A stretch of DNA of 26,843 bases, taken from contig KQ964443.1 of NCBI GenBank assembly GCA_001566745.1, positions 124,494 to 151,336 on the forward strand, read 5' to 3'. Numbering within the stretch: the first letter of the stretch is position 1; every line of letters begins with the position of its first letter. Positions 1-9,318 of the stretch are shown here, piece after piece. The position numbers and the translations under genes are program-made. Source of the DNA: Conidiobolus coronatus NRRL 28638. Taxonomy: Eukaryota > Entomophthoromycota > Entomophthoromycetes > Entomophthorales > Conidiobolaceae. The notes below the pieces were generated by a model. That model worked only from the letters and a program-made list of their open reading frames with translations, was not told the DNA's origin and did no database searches.

Positions 1-151
1 TTAAATAAATATAATAAAGTTATATAATAATTGAAATTAAAAATAAATAGTTTTATTAAGTTATATATTCAATTGTGTTAATATTTCTGAGTCTACAACT
101 TTTGTAATAATACTAAAAATTATAAAATTAATTGCGAAAAATATTAGATAT

Positions 152-224
152 GCTTCTTTGGCGCAGTTGGCAGCGCGTGAGTCTCATAATCTCGAGGTCG
201 TCGGTTCGAACCCGACAGGGAGCA
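152..224 (+). tRNA. tRNA-Met (CAT), elongator type
   Basis: A full cloverleaf folds from 73 bases. The acceptor stem is GCTTCTT with AGGGAGC (G-T pairs allowed), followed by discriminator A at 224. The D stem is GCGC/GCGC, the anticodon loop CTCATAA places CAT at 185-187, and the T arm is GTCGG-TTCGAAC-CCGAC. The first pair is G-C, not the A-U of eukaryotic initiators, so this is read as elongator Met. There is no intron. T-runs follow within about 20 bases and could end Pol III transcription. Confidence 0.95.
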
Positions 225-527
225 TATTTTATGTTTTTGGTCGATATAATATATTAAATTTTTCACACTGTACGTCATTTTAAATTTTACATTATTAATG
301 CTTAATAATCTAAGCTGCAATTACATCTAACGAAGCCTCGCTTTATTTTAAACTAAGCTGGTATTTTATTAAAAGCTTCTTAATATTTTACACTTAATAT
401 ACTACTATAACTTGCTTTTTAGATATGATTATGTAATAATCCCATAATAAATACCTTAAAATTAACTTTTATAAATTAAATTCCAACTGGGACTGTAATA
501 AATAAACAAAAATTAAAAGCTAATAAG
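225..527. other. Intergenic, tRNA-Met to CSN5
   Basis: AT-rich spacer of about 300 bases that must hold the CSN5 promoter and 5' leader. I see no open frame and no recognisable element. Confidence 0.6.
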
Positions 528-1639
528 ATGAACTCTAAGGATATTGGTTTTAAAACTTTTTTACACGAGAATAAAGTAGAAATAATTGAGAGTATTGAAT
601 CTCAATTTATTTATAAATATGATAAAGATTTGATAGATTCTTTGATGAAGGAGAAGCCTTGGAAGAAAGAGTAAATCTATTTACTTTAGTTATTATTATT
701 TATTTAACAAATTATTTTTAGCCCTCACTATTTTCAAGCTGTTCACATTAGCGTTTTAGCTTTAATTAAAATGGTATTACTTATTACATATACACAGTTT
801 ATTCAGCTCTAATATTTTTTATTTAGTTAACACATGCTAAATCAGGTGGTAATATTGAAGTAATGGGCATTATGCAAGGAAAGGTGTATCCTAATATTAT
901 GGTTATTACAGATGTTTTTTCACTACCCGTAGAAGGAACTGAAACTAGAGTTAATGCCGCCAACGAAGCTAATGAATATATGATCGATTACTTGACAAGA
1001 ATTAAAGAAGTTGGTAGATTAGAAAATGCCATTGGTTGGTATCACAGTCATCCAGGCTATGGCTGTTGGTTATCTGGTATCGATGTATCAACTCAAACTA
1101 TGAATCAAACTTTCCAAGATCCTTTCCTAGCTATCGTAGTCGACCCTATTCGCACTTTATCTACTGGAAAAGTTGAGCTAGGCGCATTTAGAACTTTCCC
1201 CGAAAACTATACTCCTTCAGAATCCTTCAAATCAGAAGATACTAATATTCCTTTAAACAAGGTAGAAGATTTCGGTGTACACCACTCTAAATATTACCCT
1301 GTTAAGGTCAGCTATTTCAAGTCCCATTTAGATAACTATATTATCGATCAGCTCTGGAGTAAGTACTGGGTTGAAACGCTTACTAAATCCTCCCTATTCG
1401 TAAATAGACAATATCACACAAATCAGTTAGCTGATTTGGGTACAAAATTCCAAAGATTAGATTCCTATTCTTTGTTTAATGACTTTTCCAGATTTGATAG
1501 TAAGCCATCTAATGGAAAGGGCTCAAATTCTACACCTATTGATAAAGTAGCTCAATCAGCTAATTTAATTAATAATGAACTCTCACAAGGTTTGATGTCT
1601 CAAATGATTAAATCAACTCTCTTCCCACAAAAGGACTAG
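528..1639 (+). CDS. CSN5: COP9 signalosome subunit 5, JAMM deneddylase (3 exons)
   Basis: Catalytic subunit of the COP9 signalosome, which removes Nedd8/Rub1 from cullins. Exons are 528-670, 722-773 and 827-1639 (introns of 51 and 53 bases), giving 335 aa, the usual CSN5 length. Splicing restores the family block KPWKK-DPHYFQ across intron 1 and [18 protein letters not shown] across intron 2. The MPN+/JAMM metal site is complete: Glu76, then His138-Ser-His140 and Asp151 in [14 protein letters not shown], the same numbering as human CSN5. The ATG at 528 gives the standard short N-terminus; the later in-frame ATG at 863 would lose Glu76. An active CSN5 implies that the organism keeps a cullin deneddylation system. 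It converges with the Ssk1-like gene. Confidence 0.96.
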
Positions 1640-2396
1640 TTTTATAATTTTTCAAAGCTCTGCAGTCTTTGATTACCGTATGGTTTTTTATAATTTTACT
1701 CGTATTCTGCAATAAATAAATTGATTTTAAATTGTTATGTAGCTGGTATATAAGTTCACTATCTTTAATTTGTTTAAGTATTTAAATATACAATATCACA
1801 ATATATCCATGATTGAATTTATTGCCTTGTGTTCATAGTTCAAAAAATCAACTTCAAATTACAAAAGTAACTATATAGATATTAACATATAATATTAGTT
1901 ATTTAAATTCAATATGATAACATGAGATACACAACTCTTATATGCGAAGATATACATACATTTTGGCTATATTTACTATCTACTAAATTGAAAGTTTATC
2001 ATTTATAACAAATATATAATATATTCTGTTAAACTATTTAGATTTGTAAGCATATCAATTTTTAGTAAATATACTTAAGCTGATAATGATTTATATAATT
2101 AAAGCATTATAATTTAATTTATTGGAGCTATTCATATATAAGAATATGACATAGTCAGCTTATCGAAGCTTGAGATGATATAGCTATTTATCTTTATTAA
2201 ACTTGCTTTGATATTAAATTTAATTCTGTGTTGAATGAAGAATAATTCGAAAAATATTTACAAAAATATAGTTTAGTAAAATATATGTATGATAAAAATA
2301 TTGAGATTTTATTAGTTTAAAAGAATAATGTATGTACACTTATATGGAATAAAATGATTAAGACTAGCGATTGAGATGATGAATGAGAATTGTGTA
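1640..2396. other. Intergenic between convergent CSN5 and Ssk1-like genes
   Basis: About 750 bases of very AT-rich sequence holding the 3' ends of two converging genes. AATAAA-like words occur near 1712. No open frame, RNA gene or repeat is evident. Confidence 0.55.
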
Positions 2397-5300
2397 TTAA
2401 TTGGAAGCAGGCTGTGCGTCCTGTTTGATTCTCTTTTTGACTTTGGACATGATAGATTCTGGGTTGATAGTGAAGTTTGGCTTTGTAGGTGTATTCCTGG
2501 AGAACTCGGCAATAGAGTCGCGAGAAAGGGTTGAGGATGAAGCTGCAGGTGTTTTGGATTTGGATCTGCGCCATCCTTGAACATCAATAAGAGCTTGCAT
2601 ACAACCCCATTCCATAATCTTCTTCTCAAGCCATACAAGAGATACTGGTTTAGTCAAGAAATCGTTACATCCAGCGGCTAAGGCTTCAGTTCTGTCAGCT
2701 CTGAGAGAAGAAGCAGTTAGTGCTACAATAATGACAGGTGACTGTAAAGGAGTTGGAGGAGTTCCAGGCGATGGAAGAGGATCAGTAAGAGCACCTGTCA
2801 AAGATTGTTGAGTAGGCGATTCAGATGGGAAGCACCCAATTTTTCTAGTCTTTTCAATCCTACGAATTTCTTTAGTAGCTTCTATACCGCTCATAACTGG
2901 AAGCTGAATATCCATCAGAACTAGATGGAAACTACCATCTTTCCACTTTTGCAAAGCTTCTCTACCATCGTTAGCTACAGAATAGCTAATATTTCGTTTT
3001 CTCATAAATGTTGCAAGAATAGTTTGATTAATTGGATTATCTTCTACAATTAGAACATTAATAGGCAAGTATTGAACTTGGGGGAAGTAAGATTCGTTGG
3101 GAGAAACCTTTGGTCTTAAACCAGAAAGCGATTTACCCAATTTTGCTTTAGCAAGAGCGCTTGTTTTTGTTTTTCCAGTCTTAGATAGCGTGCGGACAAG
3201 TGGCTTGGGAGGCTGAGGCATAACAGGCTCCATTTTATCAGATGTATGGTTTGATAATGGACTCTTACCATTGTGGGCTGTTGGGTTACCAGGTGATTTG
3301 GGGAAATGCTGAGGTGCTTCTTTGTGTGGAGAACTTTGAGGGGATCTCAAATAAGTTCTTTGCATGGTATTATTAGGAGCTGCAGATGGTGAGACTCTAG
3401 GGCGGTGAGTGATACGAGGAGAGAGTATCTGAGAGCCTGAAGTAGAGTTGGTAATAGGAGGGGAGAAATCCGTTGTTTTAATTGGCATGTTTGGTGTACT
3501 AGGAAGTGTATCAGGATCAATTAAGCGCTGAAGTCTACGAGTGGGACTTAAAGGATGTGCAGTATGAAGTGCAGAGAAATATTTGAAGAATCTTCGGAAT
3601 CCAACAGGCTTCAAAACTAATGTTACTTTAGGGAAAGTTCCAGACTGTGCCTTCTGCAAAGCAGATTCTAAAAACTGTGTTGCGTCAAGATAATCTGAAG
3701 CAACCAAGAAATATATAACATCGCACTGAGGAATTCTTCTTGCGGAACCTGTCAATTGATGACGATTAAGCAAACAGTTGATAACCTGGCAGAAAGTGTT
3801 TAAATTATCATCTATCATAATAGCTGGGCGAAGTGGGGACGTGGCTTGCTCTCCAAGATTTCTTAGAGCACGAATAAAGTAAGTAGGATCAGACATATTA
3901 AATTTTTGCACTTTGCGCTCTAAAATAGAGCAGCATGTTTCCAAATAACGACTAAATTTAGATGTGGAACCTGAAACAATCCAAACTTGGTACTGTTTGA
4001 ACATTCTAATAGTTGAAGCAAGCTCAGGAAGCTGATGGAAAGGTGTATGAAGATTTCCAGCGGAGTCCTCTGGTATACATAAGTTACTTGTGAAGTACAA
4101 AGTTCTCTTATCAGCAGTGCGGTGATTCGTAACCTTTGTATTAGTGATTTTTTGAAGAAAAGCTAGTGGTCTCATGATCCAATCCATAGAGTCGAGGATA
4201 TCTGTTGTTGCTAGAGTAGTATAAGTGATGTGGAATACGAAAGGATAGCAAACTGAATTTGGTCTATCAGGATCATTTTGACGCTGGTTCAATGTTGGTA
4301 AACGAACACCAATTTCAATCGAAGAGTTGGGAACTGAGGAAACAATAGAAAATTTAACAGCCTAAATTAAAATGGTTATAAAACAGTATATAAAATTTAA
4401 AAAACCACTTACATCGCTAAGAATATGCAATAAATCGATTGCATCGCCATAAACTGGTAGATCACGGAAAGCAAAGTCAATATCATCAATGACTATATCG
4501 ACATTTTCACGATTAGCAATAGGTCCTACCATATCACCAATCTTTTGTAATAATGACCCAAGTTGAAATTTGTTCGTGTTAACCGGAGCATAGTTTTTAC
4601 ATCTAAAACTAGCGAAATAAGAGCTAACAAACTTTTCTATTGAAATTAATCTATGAGAGGATTCGTACATTGTGTTAAGGTTAGAGAAAAGGACCATCCC
4701 TGCAGTAGAAGGATGTACTGGTCCAATATGGATTTCATCTTCACTTTTTAAATTGAATTGTTTTAACAGGTCATGCATTATATTGATGGAATTTGTTAAA
4801 TCGGTAGCAAGCGATTGGATATAAATAAAACTTAAGTCTCTTCTTGTGAGCAAAGCCCTCTCACTCTTGTTGATCTCTTGTTCTATACTATATCTTAAAC
4901 GATTCAAAAAGCTTTCTCGATCAATTAGAACTAGATTGAAGAAAACAAATAGTGTAGCTATAAATAATAGACAATATTTACAGTTGGAAAGGGATAATTG
5001 ATATAAATAAAGTTTTGGATGAGTGTAATGTAAATTGTAAGTGACTATATATTGTATAGCGCATACAATAAAAGTAGTTTGGAGAAATACTTGATAATCG
5101 CTATGTGTTGTGAATAAAGGTTTTCTAACCGATCGCTGACGTGACCAAAGGTACCACAGAAAGCTTAAAAACATTGAGCTTATCAAATAATAAATGTTTG
5201 AATAATCCATAAACCAAAACCCCCAAGAGGTTAAGTTACAGCTCAAAGCACAACCAATGCAGATAAAAGTAATTAAAGTTTGAACATTTGAGCTATGCCA

Positions 5301-5414
5301 ACCCCCTTTAGTTTCTATTTCTAAAACGGCATTGACTCTATGTTTTAAATCGGGGAAATCGAAGTAATTTCCGTCGAAAAAAATCGAGTCGGAATTAGTT
5401 TGAAGTCCGTCCAT
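2397..5414 (-). CDS. SSK1: Ssk1/Mcs4-type response regulator fused to a membrane-bound degenerate histidine kinase (2 exons)
   Basis: Exons are 5414-4413 and 4361-2397 (intron of 51 bases), giving 988 aa. The C-terminal receiver (about 768-918) is clearly Ssk1-type: INVLIVEDNPINQ with the acidic pair Glu774/Asp775, phospho-acceptor Asp818 in LVLMDIQLPVMSG, Lys905 in LTKPV, and the family tail EWGCMQALID. In yeast this receiver takes the phosphate from Ypd1 and controls the MAPKKK step of the Hog1/Sty1 stress pathway. Upstream lie about four hydrophobic segments (about 45-69, 73-91, 108-126, 144-163). A HisKA-like helix follows near 194-218, where Leu202 replaces the His. Next is an ATPase-like start (about 295-345) with Asp334 for the N-box Asn, then a receiver-like pseudo-domain (about 458-597) and a Ser-Pro-rich linker (about 597-757). 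The intron falls exactly inside the N-box. No ATP-binding G-boxes are visible. The family assignment is firm; how the N-terminal half works is inference. Confidence 0.93.
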
Positions 5415-6815
5415 AATATGAATTTGGTGAAATCAGCACCAAAAAAGTTAAAAAATATGTGAGTTAAAAAGAAAGATGCTAAATTTTATATTATTATAAT
5501 ACGGGAATTTGTAAATTATTAACCGATATGGTGAATGTATTTTAGCTATAATACATTAACAGTGTGTGAGCTGATTTTTATATAGTAATAGTAATAATTT
5601 AAAGCGATGAATAAAACCTAATTGAAGTTAATTACTATTATGTGTTTATCCTTTTAATATGGATCATATGGGATCATTTGGATGATTCTCAAATTGCCAC
5701 ATTAAGTAACAGTTCAAATTTTTTTGACTATTTTATTCAATAAGGCTTAATTAATGAACTTAGTCATCCATTAAATGGATTGAATAATTATAAAACATGA
5801 TAAATAATAACTATTAATAATATCCAATTATTAGTAGAGTATCCAATATTAGCTCTATAATTTTCTATCACTCTACTTATATAAGCTAAATATTAAGGTT
5901 TAGCTAATAAATGATTCGATATTCAATAGCAGAGCAATGTGTGAAACGTGTATTAACCAAAAGAGTGTTTTTTTGTTATCAAACTTTTTCTATTTAACCA
6001 AACATCAAATGATCCTATTAGCTAGCTAGAATACTATAATTGGAATGTATTAAATTTTTATTAAATATAAAAAATTATAAATTCATCCATTTGCTCCTCT
6101 AGATAAGCCCAAAAGTTGATAATTAAGAATTAAAGGGATCATTAAGATAAGCTTAAGTAGATTTCAAATATTGTAAACTAAAATAAGCCATTAGCTATAT
6201 AAATATTATAAACAGTGAGAACTGTAACTCAAACACCATGTTTGAATAGTAATTATTATTCCGATACATTGGTTTATTAATAACAATTGAGCTAACGCCA
6301 ATTAAAAACTAAAAAATATTAACTTCAAGTTTATATTAATTAAAAACTATATAAAACTTTGTTATTTTACAAAATACACAATTCAATGTGATTTTTATTC
6401 TGATTTTAAGGTTTTCATTTTATAATTCATAGGTTATGAGCAACTTGTTTAAATTATATTAATCAATAACAATAAGGGTGCAGTAACCAATAAAAACGCG
6501 CTCAGGTAAATTGATTTAAATGAAATCATGTGACATTCCAAGTTTTGGCAAAAATGAGGATGGAAATAGGGAGGAGAAAAGTTCAAAAAGTATAGAAAGA
6601 TATAAAAGTTAGTTTTATTGTAAGTAATATTTTTCAAGAGTATGATTCGAATAAATTAGCGTTTGAATAATTATACATTCAAGTATGAAGTTTGAGTGTG
6701 AGGAAGGGCTTAGCCAATCTAAAAAAGATTGAGCGTAGCCGCTTTTCGCCCCTTTTGAAAACCAGCTTGATGAAGTGTTGAGCTACGGCATAATATAAAC
6801 ATATTGATTGAATAG
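5415..6815. other. Intergenic, upstream of the Ssk1-like gene and 3' of SDS3
   Basis: About 1.4 kb of AT-rich sequence. It holds a short palindrome near 5766-5780 (ATCCATT-A-AATGGAT), a slightly GC-richer patch at 6490-6580 with only tiny open frames on either strand, and a GC-richer hairpin region at 6700-6790 listed separately. I see no gene. Confidence 0.5.
6707..6740. other. Imperfect hairpin 3' of SDS3
   Basis: GGCT pairs with AGCC, then GC with GC after a 2x2 internal loop. CAATCT then pairs with AGATTG around an AAAAA loop, with one bulged A. It stands out because the flanks are far more AT-rich. CGTAGC (6734-6739) can also pair with GCTACG (6782-6787). It could be part of the SDS3 3' UTR (UUUUU loop on that strand) or a small RNA. 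Function is unknown. Confidence 0.35.
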
Positions 6816-8141
6816 TTAGCGAATTGGAAGTTCGAGCTTGCAGTGTCTTAAGGCTAAATCTCTTAACGGAATATTAACACGATCCCCAGAGTGTAGTTGG
6901 ATCACAATATATTCATACTTATTCTCAACAAAGGAGGCTTGGTATGTCTTTTTTTCTGGATCAGTCACAATTAAAGGCATACCTGGTGTTATTTCATGTC
7001 CAAAGTAGCTAAGAGTGCCTTTGGATACATATACATCTGGACCTACGTCGATAGAGTGACCAATATAAGGGGCCGGGGGCTTAAGGATTGGGTCTATGGG
7101 GCGCACAGGCTTAGAAAGGGGCATCGGTAAAGGTACGTGGATAGACTCAGGGAATACTAACCTAGGTGGTGGTATGTTATCGTTTATTGGAGGTAGCGAT
7201 GGTAAAGAAGTAGTTACTACTGATTTTGGATTTTTACCATTTTGCATCAATTTAGCATTTCGAGCATCTAAAAAGAAATTAGAATTTAATGATAAAATTC
7301 GAAATACTAGCGCTAATTTTTATTTATAATACCTTGGATTTTCTTTATCTTCGTAATAGCTCGCTCATATTGTGTTTTCATTAAGTACAGGTTTTTAGTC
7401 CTGCGAGCTGAAAAATTCATAGCAGAGTACTGTAATAGTAAAAGGTTAGAAAAAGCTTAAAATAGAGTAGTAAATTGATATTACGTGGTATTGAGCGTTT
7501 GCTGAAGAGTAAGAATAGTGGATATCCTTTTCTAAGTGCCAGATCTTAAAAACTCGCTCTATACCTGCTTTCCGTATGACGCGTCTACTTTTAGCATAAG
7601 CAAACTGAGACTCTTCAATATAGTCTGGACACTTTCCTCTATTTATCATCTCGTTTTCTGCTTCAATACACAGCACTTTAGCTTGGTAAAATCTAAACAA
7701 ACCCATTGTAAGTCAAATTTGATTCTTGTAAGAAAAGTGTAAAAAGTAGGGATTACAATTGTTTAACTTGAGCATACTCTAGTTCCAAGTTCTTAAAATC
7801 ATCTTGGCACTGTCTTAGTTCTTTCCTGTCTAGGATAATTTCTTCACTCTCGTCATTAGCTAAAGGGCGATAGGTTAAAAATTTTATATCAACAAGTATA
7901 AATCATAGTGTAACATACAAAAATCAGTTAGACAGGAAGAATTTGAATCAGATTCGTTTCCTTCGAACTCTCTGGTTACTCCGTTCTTATTTTCTTCTGG
8001 ACTTGGTTGAACAGAAGCTGTTGGGGAACGAAGGGTAGAAGAGGTAGAAGGTGAATTTTTATTAGAAACTAGGTTATCTCGCTCACTACTATTCTCTTCC
8101 TCAAGCTGAGAGGATGGTGATTTATTTGATTTTTTAGCCAT
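6816..8141 (-). CDS. SDS3: Sds3/SUDS3-like subunit of the Sin3-Rpd3 histone deacetylase complex (5 exons)
   Basis: Exons are 8141-7919, 7859-7757, 7692-7485, 7429-7333 and 7267-6816, giving 360 aa; every junction keeps frame with GT-AG introns of 55-65 bases. The order is: a Ser/Pro/acidic tail (1-75); a charged helical Sds3-type region (about 76-210) starting NDESEEIILDRKELR and containing the IxxGxxPxYxE-like block INRGKCPDYIE; a proline-rich linker; and a C-terminal small beta domain KGTLSYFGHEITPG to PLRDLALRHCKLEL. That last domain resembles the C-terminal domain of animal SUDS3 (pattern DGKLYYDKRWYHK onward). The family helps assemble Sin3 with the Rpd3-type deacetylase in the nucleus. 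The call rests on the joint pattern of coiled coil and C-terminal domain; sequence similarity is moderate. Confidence 0.75.
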
Positions 8142-9318
8142 ACGCGAAAGTTATTGATTTGATTTTTTATAAAGAATATACAAGAGTTAATAGATTGGAG
8201 AATAAGTAAGACAAACAGGTGGATAATTGTAATTTTTAAGCAAATAAGATTTGGTCAAGAAAAAATCCAATATAAATTTGGTGATTTGAGATAAGTTAGC
8301 AAACCCATAATGATAAACACGAATAAAACCCTTGATTTCCAAGTCAATTATTTTTATTCTTCTTTAAGCTTTTAGTTCAATTGTATTAAATATATAATCT
8401 AGTTGTTAACTTATATGTAGCACAAATAATTTGCATATTCACTAGCCAACAGTGTGGTCAACTTTATACTAATATCGTATTTAGCTTGTATTTACAACAA
8501 GTGTATTTTATCTTAGACACTTATTCTACTTGATAACATCCTGAGAAAAAAATTAATAATTCGAATTTATTCCAAATTTAACTCAATTAACTATTCATCA
8601 CATTTACAATCTTAAATCCCGCTATGAATTACTCTGATGTCATATATAAGTTAAATTCAACGTAACTGCTCTTAATAATTTATTAAACTCATAACTTTGA
8701 AATTAGCTTTATTTTTTTGCTCAATTTTAACTAATCATATTATTTCCAAATTTGAACAAACTTATTTTGGGATAAATCTGATTTACCTGAATTTGGAAAT
8801 AAAATATACGGTGCTGAAAATTATTAATTCGTTGGACTAAATAGTTAAAATTCAGTTAATTAAAGCTTTAGCAATATAACTATTGCTAACTTAGTACTAT
8901 ATTAAATGTTAAGCTGCTAAAATATATAATTAAATCAATATCAATCGTCGTTATTACTATTCACATTAGAATTTTATAAAACTTTTTACTCAATTTAATA
9001 CTAACATAAATGATCGAATTTTTTCATGTTGGAATTTTTGAAAAATCCATTTAAATAACATACAAATTTATGAAACACTCAATACTGGTTTTAAATATGT
9101 ATACTGTGATAGAATTATTTATCGTTTAAGAGCTTGGTTGCTAATACTAAATCCCAATAAGATTATTTCTTATATAAAGGTAACATTTATTACATATTAG
9201 CCAGACTATAAAAAATTCTATTTAATATCAACTTCATAATAAACAGCATAAATTTAAATAGTAATAATTAATTAACCAATATATTATTAATATTATTTCT
9301 CTCTAACCAACTTTTATA
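8142..9318. other. Intergenic, SDS3 promoter side to UBP2 3' end
   Basis: About 1.2 kb, strongly AT-rich, containing the SDS3 upstream region and the UBP2 3' flank. One 13-base inverted repeat (8740-8752 with 8790-8802) is the only structure seen. No gene is recognisable. Confidence 0.55.
8740..8802. repeat. 13-bp inverted repeat with 37-base spacer
   Basis: TTATTTCCAAATT at 8740-8752 is matched perfectly by AATTTGGAAATAA at 8790-8802. In sequence this AT-rich such a pair can arise by chance. No flanking target duplication is obvious. Confidence 0.4.

Noticed and set aside
152..520. tRNA-adjacent retrotransposon or integration scar
   Set aside because: No LTR, target duplication, integrase or reverse transcriptase reading near either tRNA gene.
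2370..2395. ATGATGA resembling a C/D snoRNA C box
   Set aside because: No D box or terminal stem at suitable distance.
2312..2638. Open frames overlapping the 3' end of the Ssk1-like gene
   Set aside because: Frame shadows of the C-terminal coding sequence running into the 3' flank.
5766..5780. Palindrome ATCCATT-A-AATGGAT
   Set aside because: Short and AT-dominated; likely chance, with no second copy seen.
6449..6637. 62-codon open frame on the - strand, and a 30-codon frame on the + strand at 6520-6612
   Set aside because: Hydrophobic, low-complexity or tiny reading with no homology, no splice context and no clear promoter; expected by chance in this much intergenic DNA.
7096..7742. Open + strand frames opposite SDS3
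   Set aside because: Antisense shadows; the - strand frames join through phased GT-AG introns into a recognisable family.
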